A stretch of 50,857 nt of DNA from an uncultured Candidatus Melainabacteria bacterium (GCA_934757155.1 CAKVLI010000011.1:1-50857); one strand, 5' to 3'; shown: positions 8,878 through 16,654, counted from the stretch's first letter. Program-made: numbers and translations. The notes: generated by a model from the letters alone, not told the origin.

Positions 8878-9342
8878 ATGGGCATGGACGGGTTATCAAT
8901 TGCAAATACAGGTGTAGTAAAGGAATCAACCTCTGCTGACTATGCAAGCCGTGCTGAGCAAATTGTTCAATCTGACCCTACTAATGACTCAAAACAAGTT
9001 CAGACAACCAGCACAAATCGCAGTGTACGCGCCAAAGACGAGGATGAGGAAAACGAAAAACAACAGGCAGAGCAAGGTTCTGAAAAAAAAGATGAGGAAG
9101 AGTTTGAAGACGGACTTGTAGAACCAGATATTGAAGAGAATAATGCAGAAGAGTTTGATATAGAGGAGCTTAACAATCCGAACAAAGATTTTTATGTTAA
9201 ATTAAACGCAAAAGATGATATAATAGAACTATACGACAGTGCAACAGACAGATTGATTGAAACCATATCAGGTAATGAACTTAGAGAGCTTGTAAAGAAA
9301 CTGAACATGGCTTCCGGAATATTTGTGAATAAGAAGGTGTAG
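8878..9342 (+). CDS. FlaG-like flagellar protein
   Basis: A 154-residue, very acidic protein. Residues ~55-100 are mainly Glu/Asp and likely disordered. The C-terminal 50 residues (FYVKLNAKDDIIELYDSATDRLIETI, here split for length: FYVKLNAKDD then IIELYDSATDRLIETI) match the FlaG core pattern of a strand, an acidic turn and a strand followed by ELRELVKKL. Its location directly before fliS (stop and ATG adjacent) supports this. FlaG influences filament length in other bacteria. An AAGGAAG Shine-Dalgarno precedes the ATG; a second ATG two codons on is an alternative start. Confidence 0.65.
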   Translation: MGMDGLSIANTGVVKESTSADYASRAEQIVQSDPTNDSKQVQTTSTNRSVRAKDEDEENEKQQAEQGSEKKDEEEFEDGLVEPDIEENNAEEFDIEELNNPNKDFYVKLNAKDDIIELYDSATDRLIETISGNELRELVKKLNMASGIFVNKKV

Positions 9343-9810
9343 ATGTCCGTAAATCCGTACAACAAATACATAAAACAATACCAGGCAAATAATATTACTA
9401 CAGCATCTCCTGAAAAGTTGATGATTATGTTGTTTGACGGAGCTTTACAGTTCTTACAAAAGGCGAAAACGGCAATTGAAGAAAAAAATCTTCAAGAACG
9501 TGCAACAAATATAGAATCTGCGCGCAAAATTGTAAGAGAACTTATGCGTACAATTGATTTGGAGAACGGGAATGATGTTTCTAAAAGCCTTTTTCGTTTG
9601 TACAATAAAATGGCAATGAAGCTTATTAAGGCAAATGTCTCTCGTAATGCGAATTTGATAGATGAAGTCATTGAAGATATGACGAATATTCGCTGGGGAT
9701 TTCAAAAGGCTATTGAAATTCAGAGCGGTATAACTACCCTGGATGATGCAATGGTGGAATACAATGAAAGACAGCCGGAGAACGGTGAGGGCGATATAAA
9801 TGCAGGATGA
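9343..9810 (+). CDS. fliS: Flagellar export chaperone FliS
   Basis: A 155-residue FliS, which binds the C-terminal helix of flagellin in the cytoplasm and delivers it to the flagellar export gate. The N-terminal NPYNKY segment, the SPEKLMIMLFDGALQFL helix and the later NIRWGFQKAI are diagnostic. It follows the FlaG-like gene without a gap and overlaps the next gene by 11 nt, forming a three-gene operon. No flagellin gene lies in the window. Confidence 0.92.
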   Translation: MSVNPYNKYIKQYQANNITTASPEKLMIMLFDGALQFLQKAKTAIEEKNLQERATNIESARKIVRELMRTIDLENGNDVSKSLFRLYNKMAMKLIKANVSRNANLIDEVIEDMTNIRWGFQKAIEIQSGITTLDDAMVEYNERQPENGEGDINAG

Positions 9811-10174
9811 ACAACAATTTGAACAATTAATGCTTCAATATCAACAACTTAAAAATGGTGCGGAAGATATTAGAAGGATGATTGATAATGAGGATTACGA
9901 CGGCGCTTTAACTATGATTAAAGCTCGTGAGTCTGTATTTTTGAACTGTAAGTGTATGCGCAAATATCTCGATTTAACACCTGTTCAAGAAAAAGAACTT
10001 AATGAGATAGTTGATGAACTCCGCGAATTAGAGCTTACAAACATGAGAGTGTTAGAAAAAGCTGCGGACGAGGTTCAAATGGAGTTAAAGAAGACTCAAA
10101 AGAACGAAAAGATACAACAAGCGTATGATTTTGATGAGGATAAAAAGGGAGGAATAATAAATATTACGGAATAA
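9800..10174 (+). CDS. FliT-like flagellar chaperone (probable)
   Basis: A 124-residue all-helical protein, glutamine- and glutamate-rich, with a central ALTMIKARESVFLNC helix and a long second helix. Size, composition and position directly after fliS fit FliT, the chaperone for the filament cap protein FliD. Sequence identity to FliT is not obvious, so the call depends on synteny. It overlaps the fliS stop, suggesting coupled translation. Confidence 0.55.
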   Translation: MQDEQQFEQLMLQYQQLKNGAEDIRRMIDNEDYDGALTMIKARESVFLNCKCMRKYLDLTPVQEKELNEIVDELRELELTNMRVLEKAADEVQMELKKTQKNEKIQQAYDFDEDKKGGIINITE

Positions 10175-10194
10175 AATTTGCCCTAAAACCCTTT

Positions 10195-10268
10195 GGCTGC
10201 GGGAGTTATCCGGTGCAGCTGTCTTGTCGTGAAATTATCCGAATGGCTGTAATCCAGAGGGTAAGACC
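10195..10268 (+). ncRNA. Candidate structured RNA between fliT-like and HU
   Basis: Two adjoining helices can be drawn. 10195-10200 (GGCTGC) pairs with 10215-10220 (GCAGCT), with GGA/TCC inside it. 10221-10226 (GTCTTG) pairs with 10262-10267 (TAAGAC) around a longer loop. The region is clearly more GC-rich than its surroundings and lies just upstream of the HU promoter. I do not recognise a known riboswitch. It could be a 3' UTR structure of the flagellar operon. Confidence 0.3.
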
Positions 10269-10287
10269 ATTTTCAAGAAAAAAGTGC

Positions 10288-10315
10288 TTGCATTATTGAT
10301 TTTTGTTAGTATAAT
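10288..10315 (+). promoter_or_regulatory. HU promoter
   Basis: TTGCAT (10288-10293), a 16-nt spacer and a perfect TATAAT (10310-10315). The mRNA would have a leader of about 25 nt carrying AAAGGAG at 10333-10339. Confidence 0.7.
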
Positions 10316-10346
10316 AGATTTTGTAAATGAAGAAAGGAGTTTTATC

Positions 10347-10625
10347 ATGAACAAAGAAGAATTAGTACAAGAAATTTCAAAAAAATCAAAAGTTACTCAA
10401 AAAGAAGCTAACGAAGTATTGTCAGCTTTAATCGAAACAGTTCAAAAAACAGTTTCTAAAGGTAAAAAAGTAACTTTAGTTGGTTTTGGTACTTTCGAAC
10501 CACGCAAGAGAGCTGCTAGAAACGGCAGAAACCCACAAACTGGCAAGGAAATCAAAATTCCTGCTAAAACAGTTCCTGTATTCTCAGCTGGTAAGAAATT
10601 CAAAGAAGTTGTTAACGGCAAATAG
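10347..10625 (+). CDS. hup: DNA-binding protein HU
   Basis: A 92-residue HU/IHF-family nucleoid protein. It has the MNKEELVQEI helix, the GKKVTLVGFGTFE turn-strand, the DNA-intercalating arm RNGRNPQTGKEI and the closing PVFSAGKKFKE. The start at 10347 is set by AAAGGAG 7 nt upstream. A strong promoter upstream and a textbook terminator downstream make it monocistronic and highly expressed, with codon use to match. Confidence 0.97.
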   Translation: MNKEELVQEISKKSKVTQKEANEVLSALIETVQKTVSKGKKVTLVGFGTFEPRKRAARNGRNPQTGKEIKIPAKTVPVFSAGKKFKEVVNGK

Positions 10626-10647
10626 TTAGCTGCTTTTAATAGAGTTT

Positions 10648-10688
10648 AGTGAGGGGCGATTTCGAACGAAATCGCCCCTCACTTTTTT
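10648..10688 (+). terminator. Rho-independent terminator of HU
   Basis: A perfect 17-bp stem (10648-10664 with 10667-10683) containing a GAGGGGCGATTTCG arm is followed by a T run. One of the strongest hairpins in the window. Confidence 0.92.
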
Positions 10689-10695
10689 CAAAGAC

Positions 10696-10724
10696 TTGAA
10701 TGTTTTTTTATTATTAAGTATAAT
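10696..10724 (+). promoter_or_regulatory. Promoter of the multi-GntR regulator
   Basis: TTGAAT at 10696-10701 and TATAAT at 10719-10724 are separated by an ideal 17 nt. A TAGGGA Shine-Dalgarno lies 7 nt before the ATG at 10755. Confidence 0.7.
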
Positions 10725-10754
10725 TGTTTCAATATAACAACTAGGGATTATGTA

Positions 10755-11816
10755 ATGGCAGGAAATTATACTCCTCGAAGAATTACTGTACCGGAGATGG
10801 CACCGCATGTGCACAGTTTTATCTCAGGAGAAAATAAAGTAAACAAACTTGCAAAGTGGCTTATGGCATGGATTGATGATGCTTTGAAAACAGGTAGGGC
10901 GCATGCGTACGATTTTTTGCCGTCAAAAGCTGATTTGGCATGCCATATCGGTGTAAGCAAGGGGACAATGCAGAATGTTTTCCGTGTGGTTGAGGATGCC
11001 GGATATTTGGAGTCAAAACAGCGTATCGGTACATTCATAAAAGACCGCAGAAAAGGTGCAACGCTGGAAAAATTGACGTCTAAAAGAGAGCATGCCATTG
11101 AGATTATAAAAAAATATTTGTACGAAAACTCTTATCAACGCGGGGATGTGTTTATTTCTATCAGACAACTTGCTGCTGTTACGGGGATTTCTACTGCAAC
11201 TTTGAGACTGGCTATGACAAACCTTGTTTCCCAAGGGGTTTTCAGAAAACAAGAGCGTCTTTTTATCGTATGTAATACAAAGTTTAAGGTTGATGAGGTG
11301 GACGCGTGTACACTTGTGGAAAAAGTTGCTGCGGGGATAGAAAATTACATTGATAAAAAATTATCCAAAGGCGGGAAACTGCCTGCGAACGCTGAGTTGG
11401 CGCAAATGTATAATGTGAGTGTGAAGACAATTCATGACGCGCTGAAACTGCTTTCAAGAAAAGGGGTGTTGTATTCCAGAAGAGGGCGTTACGGAACAAT
11501 TGTTCTGCCCAAAGATGAAGATAAACACGAAGAGATGTATTTTTATGAAAAAGTTGAGCATAAAATACGTCATTATATTGCGTCAGAGTGCAAAGTCGGT
11601 GATAAATTGCCTTCAATTTTAGAATTTTCAAAGAGTTTTGATGTCAGTCCGAAAACGATTAAGAAGGCGTTGGATAATCTTGCGGAAGACGGGTATTTGG
11701 CGTTTGCACGAGGAAGATACGGCGGAACATTTGTTACGGATATTCCGCAGTCATCAAAAGAAGCGTACACATGGCTTGCACTTAATTCCGGATATATCAC
11801 CAGTATGGAAAACTGA
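10755..11816 (+). CDS. Transcription regulator with four tandem GntR-like winged helices
   Basis: A 353-residue protein made almost entirely of four winged-helix units, each with the GntR spacing of an LPS/ISI entry, a recognition helix and a glycine-containing wing. Approximate units: residues 55-95 (LPSKADLACHIGVSKGTM...GTFI), 134-172 (SIRQLAAVTGISTATL), 209-250 (LPANAELAQMYNVSVKTI...YGTIV) and 285-327 (LPSILEFSKSFDVSPKTI...GGTFV). No effector-binding domain (FCD, UTRA, aminotransferase) follows. Such an array could bind a long repeated operator or bridge DNA. It lies between HU and infC with its own promoter. DNA binding is confident; targets are unknown. Confidence 0.85.
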   Translation: MAGNYTPRRITVPEMAPHVHSFISGENKVNKLAKWLMAWIDDALKTGRAHAYDFLPSKADLACHIGVSKGTMQNVFRVVEDAGYLESKQRIGTFIKDRRKGATLEKLTSKREHAIEIIKKYLYENSYQRGDVFISIRQLAAVTGISTATLRLAMTNLVSQGVFRKQERLFIVCNTKFKVDEVDACTLVEKVAAGIENYIDKKLSKGGKLPANAELAQMYNVSVKTIHDALKLLSRKGVLYSRRGRYGTIVLPKDEDKHEEMYFYEKVEHKIRHYIASECKVGDKLPSILEFSKSFDVSPKTIKKALDNLAEDGYLAFARGRYGGTFVTDIPQSSKEAYTWLALNSGYITSMEN

Positions 11817-11837
11817 TAAATAAAGGGGATGAGGGGC

Positions 11838-11868
11838 TTGAAAATTAGAGAGACCATGGTATTATAAT
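11838..11868 (+). promoter_or_regulatory. infC promoter
   Basis: TTGAAA (11838-11843) and TATAAT (11863-11868) with a 19-nt spacer, located between the upstream gene's stop and infC. The leader is short (~25 nt). Confidence 0.5.
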
Positions 11869-11899
11869 TCATGTAAAAATAATAAAAGGAGACGAAGTC

Positions 11900-12448
11900 A
11901 TAGCTAACGAAGAAAGAAGCGCGAATAGAGGCGCAGGCAAGGATAAACCGCTCATAAACGAAAGAATTAGAGCAAAAGAAGTAAGATTAATTGATGAAAA
12001 CGGTAATAACCACGGAGTAGTTCCGACATCGCAAGCATTGAGAATGGCAGAAGAAGCCGAATTGGATTTGGTTGTAATCAGCCCGAATCAGGCACCTCCG
12101 GTAGCTAAGATTTTGAATTACGGAAAATATAAGTACGAACTTGAGAAAAAGGCCAAAGAAGCTAAGAAAAAACAGCGTATTGTTGAGATTAAGGAAATAA
12201 AAGTTCGTTATAAAATTGATACGCACGATTACGAAGTAAGATTGAAAAATATCAGAAAATTCATTTCTCAAGGTAATAAGGTTAAAATTATTGTAATGCT
12301 CAGAGGTCGTGAGATGCAGCATTCAAATCTTGCGGTTGAATTGGCTGAAAAATTCATTGCAGATTTGGCAAATGATCCTGTGGTAGTTGAGAAAAAGCCT
12401 ATGGTAGAGGGCAGAAACGTAATAGTTTGGCTTGCTCCGCAAAACTAG
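11900..12448 (+). CDS. infC: Translation initiation factor IF-3 with ATA start codon
   Basis: A 182-residue IF-3 that binds the 30S subunit, blocks premature 50S joining and proofreads the start codon. Both domains are present: the N-domain KPLINERIRAKEVRLI and the C-domain KEIKVRYKIDTHDYEVRLKN. The only start that gives a full-length N-terminus is ATA at 11900-11902, preceded by AAGGAG (11886-11891) at an 8-nt spacing; the first in-frame ATG (12038) would delete 46 conserved residues. Non-AUG starts are a known autoregulatory device for infC (AUU in E. coli). The usual partners rpmI and rplT are not downstream. Confidence 0.95.
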   Translation: MANEERSANRGAGKDKPLINERIRAKEVRLIDENGNNHGVVPTSQALRMAEEAELDLVVISPNQAPPVAKILNYGKYKYELEKKAKEAKKKQRIVEIKEIKVRYKIDTHDYEVRLKNIRKFISQGNKVKIIVMLRGREMQHSNLAVELAEKFIADLANDPVVVEKKPMVEGRNVIVWLAPQN

Positions 12449-12572
12449 GGTTTTAGGATTTTGCGGGATTGAGGAACTTCCCTCTTGATTAAAAATCTTT
12501 AGCAAGTACAATAAACATTGTGACTGGTTTACGACTAGTGAAGTAAATCAGGATGAAAACAGAATAAAATAT

Positions 12573-12645
12573 GCCGCAATAGCTCAGTTGGTAGAGCAAG
12601 GGACTGAAAATCCCTGTGTCCTTGGTTCAATTCCGAGTTGCGGCA
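12573..12645 (+). tRNA. tRNA-Phe (GAA)
   Basis: A full cloverleaf. The acceptor GCCGCAA/TTGCGGC, D stem GCTC/GAGC, anticodon stem AGGGA/TCCCT with loop CTGAAAA (anticodon GAA), and T stem CTTGG/CCGAG with TTCAATT loop are all present. CCA is not encoded; a T run follows directly and probably terminates transcription. The accessory island begins on its 3' side. Confidence 0.97.
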
Positions 12646-12950
12646 TATTTTTTTTACAGGGATGAAATGACTGTTTTAGGAATTATATTTATTGTGAAGA
12701 AACAGGACAATACAGAAAAGGGGAACTAGCCTCAAAGTCCCAGAACATAAAAGAATTCAAGAGTATTTTAGGGTTGCAGAAAAGTCCGATATGTCCGATT
12801 TGCATCACTATTGAGTCCTAAAAAAGTCTAATTCTATATAGCAACATGCCTCAAAGGCTTATTTACGTAGGAGGATACCGATGGACTATTATAGGACTTT
12901 TGGCATTTGAAAAGTAACACTGGCTCCAGAAAAAATATTTTTCTGTTACA
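12646..12950 (+). other. Gene-poor junction with possible coding remnants
   Basis: No intact gene. Two short frames look protein-like: 12698-12814 (38 codons without a start, containing VPEHKRIQEYFRVAEK) and 12845-12916 (a 23-residue frame from ATG, containing RLIYVGGYRWTIIGL). They may be relics of a gene broken when the island arrived next to tRNA-Phe. I recognise neither. Confidence 0.3.
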
Positions 12951-12951
12951 A

Positions 12952-12993
12952 AACGGAACTTTAACGGAACTTTTTAAGGAACCAAACGGAACC
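12952..12993 (+). repeat. GGAAC repeat array, left
   Basis: Four GGAAC cores begin at 12955, 12966, 12978 and 12988, three of them within AACGGAAC. The 10-12 bp spacing places them on one face of the helix. The array abuts the kinase stop codon. A matching inverted set lies at 14487-14516. Confidence 0.7.
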
Positions 12994-14141
12994 TATAAAT
13001 TTCTATATGCTTCGCATAGCTCATCTATTGATTTATACCTGCTTGCTCGCTCACCAAGACCTTTTCTTACAAAATTATTCAAATTCTTGCCAGGAATTTT
13101 TGTTGTATTAGTTTTTCCTGTGGTTATGAAATATATCAACATTGTAAGTGCATATATTTCATGTGACATATCATAATTATTAAAACCTTCAAGTTTTAAA
13201 TTTGGATCATTAAAATAGCCTTTAAATTCAGTATTCACTGTAGTTAGTTCATTATTAGGATCTTTGGCTAAACCGAAATCAGAAATTTTAATAACTAATA
13301 CATCATCATAAGCTTTAATTAAGACATTGCTTGGAGATAAATCTCTGTGTAAATATCCCTTTTCATGTAGATATTTACAAGCTTTTAGTAATTGCAATAT
13401 CAATGATTTTCTGGTTCCGGAAGATATTTTATCATTGTTTAGTTTTAAGAATTTATCCAAAGTATAATCCATATGCTCCATAACATATGAGTTTTCTTCA
13501 CTATTGTAAGAATAAACTTCCACAATATAAGGAGAATTTAAACTTTTCATTATTTCAAATTCTTGCCTAAATCGTTTTAATTCTTTTTCGGATAATCCTT
13601 TTCTTGCTTTTTTTACAACAAAATCCTTATTATAAAAATCATCGTGATATTTATAAGTAAGTGCATATGAACCTTCACCAAGTGGTATTAAATCGTGTAT
13701 AATATTTTCACTTGAATGTTTTACATTTATTGTATTGCATTTTATAAAAATTGGATTTACATAAAATAACTCTATTTTATCCATATTTTCAGGGATTGTG
13801 CTACCACCACTTGAACTTAAAAATTCATTGCACTTATTAATAATACCTTGATTGTATTCCTCAATTTTAAAAGCATATTCAGACTTGCTTAATCTTCGTT
13901 GGAGTGTTTCTATCTTATCAATTGTATCTATTAATTCTCTGCTTGGATCAGCCCAGAAATGTGCACAATAATCTTTTGTTGGTAATCTTCCGTTCATAGA
14001 CTTAAATAATTTTAAAAGAGAAGAGTGAAGAGTAGACAAAATTAATATAATGTCATTTCTTCCAAAAGGTTTATATAACTCTTCATACTCGTCAGTTAAT
14101 TCTAAATCAATTCTCAACTCTGCCAAATAATTTGCATACAT
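12993..14141 (-). CDS. Serine/threonine protein kinase with novel N-terminal region
   Basis: A 382-residue protein with an eukaryotic-type kinase domain in residues ~150-382: a glycine-rich loop (LGEGSYALTY), the VVKKA lysine, the catalytic loop HRDLSPSN with D267, and the metal-binding DFG with D288. All key residues are present, so it should be active. Residues 1-150 match nothing I recognise. There is no transmembrane segment, unlike PknB-type kinases. It is transcribed with the Mor-like gene just upstream (ATG next to that stop) and lies between two GGAAC arrays inside the mobile module. Kinases in such places are sometimes antiphage effectors; that role is an inference. Confidence 0.88.
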   Translation of the reverse strand: MYANYLAELRIDLELTDEYEELYKPFGRNDIILILSTLHSSLLKLFKSMNGRLPTKDYCAHFWADPSRELIDTIDKIETLQRRLSKSEYAFKIEEYNQGIINKCNEFLSSSGGSTIPENMDKIELFYVNPIFIKCNTINVKHSSENIIHDLIPLGEGSYALTYKYHDDFYNKDFVVKKARKGLSEKELKRFRQEFEIMKSLNSPYIVEVYSYNSEENSYVMEHMDYTLDKFLKLNNDKISSGTRKSLILQLLKACKYLHEKGYLHRDLSPSNVLIKAYDDVLVIKISDFGLAKDPNNELTTVNTEFKGYFNDPNLKLEGFNNYDMSHEIYALTMLIYFITTGKTNTTKIPGKNLNNFVRKGLGERASRYKSIDELCEAYRNL

Positions 14142-14456
14142 TTATTTATCCCTCTTGCCTTCAGTTCGTTCTTCAAGCACTTTATACACAAATCTTGTAG
14201 TCGTTTTACATTCAAGTGTCAGATTATTTATGCTTTGTTTTGTGCCATCAAAGTTATCTATAATATATTGTCTTTTGTATGGTTGATTGCAATGAGCATG
14301 GATTGAGAACTTTTCTCCTGCGGCGTTAAGCATTAATTTCTTTGTTGCTTCTAATCCAATGATTGAACATAGATATTGCAAATCTTCGGTTGGTAAATTA
14401 TCTTCGGTTATGTATTTTGCCCATACTGGTTCTTCAGGTTCTTGGTATTTAATCAT
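14142..14456 (-). CDS. Mor/C-like transcription activator (probable)
   Basis: A 104-residue protein. The stretch LPTEDLQYLCSIIGLEATKK, then R-QYIIDNFDGTKQSI and a C-terminal TTTRFVYKVL helix, follow the plan of the Mor/C family of phage Mu: a dimerisation helix (IGLEAT), a strand, then an HTH. The match is by pattern only. AAAGG precedes its ATG and TATAAT lies at 14474-14479. Its promoter holds GGAAC dyads and it diverges from the transposase operon, so it may regulate both. Confidence 0.5.
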   Translation of the reverse strand: MIKYQEPEEPVWAKYITEDNLPTEDLQYLCSIIGLEATKKLMLNAAGEKFSIHAHCNQPYKRQYIIDNFDGTKQSINNLTLECKTTTRFVYKVLEERTEGKRDK

Positions 14457-14473
14457 ATTACACCTTTTTTCTC

Positions 14474-14479
14474 ATTATA
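14474..14479 (-). promoter_or_regulatory. -10 of the Mor-like/kinase operon
   Basis: Minus-strand TATAAT, 17 nt before the ATG at 14456. The expected -35 position (14497-14502) is poor (ACCTGA) and lies within the GGAAC dyad, which is consistent with an activator-dependent promoter. Confidence 0.5.
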
Positions 14480-14486
14480 GTACAAA

Positions 14487-14516
14487 TGGAACTAAATCAG
14501 GTTCCGTTTAGTTCCG
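14487..14516. repeat. GGAAC repeat array, right, with dyad
   Basis: One forward GGAAC (14488-14492) and two reverse copies (GTTCC at 14501-14505 and 14511-14515, 10 bp apart). GGAACTAAA at 14488-14496 pairs with TTTAGTTCC at 14507-14515 as a 9-bp inverted repeat. It sits between the divergent kinase and transposase operons. Confidence 0.7.
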
Positions 14517-14677
14517 TATGTAAAAGTTGCTTAAAATACAACAAACATTTTGCTTTTTCAATATCAGAAAAACAATGATTTTATAGATTTGAAGTGGCAG
14601 TTGTTGATATGTTTCGATATGGATACATTGACTACACAAATCTCGCAAGCAGAGTTAATGTGTGAGAGGAGATATTT

Positions 14678-16654
14678 ATGCAAAACTCAAATGATTACTG
14701 GATTACAACTAAAGAACTTGCTCAAATTAAAGGTATATCCGAAAGAGCAGTCCGTAAGGCAATAAGCAAAAATAAATATGTTATCAGAAAATGCTCTAAA
14801 TCTTATGAGATTTTAGTAACATCTTTAGAAGAAAATGTTAGAAAAAAAGTAACATCAATTAAAGAAAAATCTGTCCAACTACAACCAATAACTTATGTTG
14901 TTCCAGATGGTCAAAAGAAATTGGCTCTTGCAAAATATGATTTAATTAAAAAGTGGGACGAATTTAGATTAAACAAGAAAAATAAAACGGTAGCAGGAAA
15001 AGATTTTCTTGAGGCATATAATAATGGCTGTATTTGTAACGATTTATTTGATACTGTCGGCAAGGTTGCTATCGGAACAATTTATGAATGGCATAAAAAG
15101 CTTCGTACCTATAATGATGATTGGCATTGTTTGATTAACAACTATACATTCGGTGAAAAAACTAAAAAATCTATTCTATCAGAAGAAGAAAAATCTGAAC
15201 TGTTGAAAAATTTGCTACATCCAAATCAGTTAAACATAGGAAAAGCAATTAAATATACGAAAATGGCATTGACTCAACGAGGCTTTGAAAATTTATGCTG
15301 TGATTTAACATACAGAAGATTTGCTAATAATTATAAAGCTGAACATTATAACATTTGGGTAGAAGCTCGTGAGGGAAACAAAGCTCTGCACGATAAAGTT
15401 CTACCTTATACCACAAGAGATGTTTCAAAACTTGAAGTCGGAGATGTAATTGTAGGTGACGGACACAGGTTAGCATTTTTTGTCAAAAATCCATACACAG
15501 GAAATCCGGTAAGACCGACATTAGTAGCTTATCAAGATTGGAAATCAGGTGGGTTTGTCGGGTTTGAGATAATGCTGGAAGAAAATACGCAGTGTATCGC
15601 AAGTGCTTTAAGAAATTCTATAATAAATCTTGGAAAAGTTCCTAAATTTGTCTATCAAGATAACGGTAAAGCGTTTAAGGCAAAATATTTTATCGAAAAC
15701 GGAATATCGGGTTTATTTACCAATCTTGGCATTCAACCGATATACGCTAAACCATATAATGCTAAAGCAAAACCTATTGAAAGATTGTTCAGAGAATTAC
15801 AAGACAGCTTTGAAGTTATGCTTCCTTCATATTCCGGTACAAGTATAATTAAAAAGCCTGCTCAATTAAGAAGAAATGAAAAACTCCACAAATCAATTTT
15901 CAAGGTCAATATTCCAACAATAGAGCAAGTGGTGCAAGTTCTTGAAATGTGGTTACAAAAATACCATTATGAACAACCTTGTCCGCATGTTGAAGGACAA
16001 ACAATTGGAGAAGTTCTTAACTCCGGCAGAGGAGAAGGGGTTAACATTGAGACTTTAGATGACCTCATGATGGTTCGTGAAATCAAAAATATTTACAGGA
16101 ACGGAATTTTATTCTTAAGAAATAATTATTATAGCGAAGCGTTGTTTGGTTATAAAAAGAAAGTAATTATAAAATACAGTTTATTTAATTTAAGTTCAAT
16201 TAAGGTTTTCAAATTAAACGGAGAGTTTATCTGCGAGGCAAAACGAATTGAGCCGATACACCCTCTGGCAAATTATTTTGGAGACGCTAAAGATATTGAA
16301 GATTTGAAACAAAAAACAAAACTGAAGAAGCAATTAGAAAAAAGAACTGAAAAAGAGTTTATAAATCACTTAAAACGTAATCAAGTACACACTCCGTTAT
16401 TGAGTATGGATTTACCCGAAAAACAAGAAAATGAAGAGGTTGAACAGCTTCGTATAGAAATAAAAGAAGAAGCAGAAAATGAATTTTTCAATGGTTGTTT
16501 CCGAACAAGATTTGAAAAATACGAACATCTGATTAATAAAGAAAATCTTACTCAAACTGAACAAGATTGGATAAAAGAATACGAAAAAACTGACGAATAC
16601 GAACAAATATATGGTGAAGATAAGGAGATAAGTGATGCACAAATTGTTTGTTAA
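14678..16654 (+). CDS. Mu-type (MuA/TnsB-like) DDE transposase
   Basis: A 658-residue transposase that would nick and join transposon ends. The N-terminal ~60 residues form a MuA-type DNA-binding helix-turn-helix (WITTKELAQIKGISERAVRK), followed by a second binding segment (~95-150). The RNase H-fold core has the DDE triad at D261 (GDGHR), D328 (QDNGK) and E368 (KPIERLF). A Mu-type C-terminal beta domain is followed by an acidic helical tail, probably the ATPase contact. AGGAG precedes the ATG. The ATPase gene overlaps its 3' end. The triad is intact, so it should be active. Confidence 0.93.
   Translation: MQNSNDYWITTKELAQIKGISERAVRKAISKNKYVIRKCSKSYEILVTSLEENVRKKVTSIKEKSVQLQPITYVVPDGQKKLALAKYDLIKKWDEFRLNKKNKTVAGKDFLEAYNNGCICNDLFDTVGKVAIGTIYEWHKKLRTYNDDWHCLINNYTFGEKTKKSILSEEEKSELLKNLLHPNQLNIGKAIKYTKMALTQRGFENLCCDLTYRRFANNYKAEHYNIWVEAREGNKALHDKVLPYTTRDVSKLEVGDVIVGDGHRLAFFVKNPYTGNPVRPTLVAYQDWKSGGFVGFEIMLEENTQCIASALRNSIINLGKVPKFVYQDNGKAFKAKYFIENGISGLFTNLGIQPIYAKPYNAKAKPIERLFRELQDSFEVMLPSYSGTSIIKKPAQLRRNEKLHKSIFKVNIPTIEQVVQVLEMWLQKYHYEQPCPHVEGQTIGEVLNSGRGEGVNIETLDDLMMVREIKNIYRNGILFLRNNYYSEALFGYKKKVIIKYSLFNLSSIKVFKLNGEFICEAKRIEPIHPLANYFGDAKDIEDLKQKTKLKKQLEKRTEKEFINHLKRNQVHTPLLSMDLPEKQENEEVEQLRIEIKEEAENEFFNGCFRTRFEKYEHLINKENLTQTEQDWIKEYEKTDEYEQIYGEDKEISDAQIVC

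Noticed and set aside
12952..14516. GGAAC repeats as a CRISPR array
   Set aside because: Units are only 5-8 nt, spaced by one helical turn and without unique spacers; no cas genes are present.
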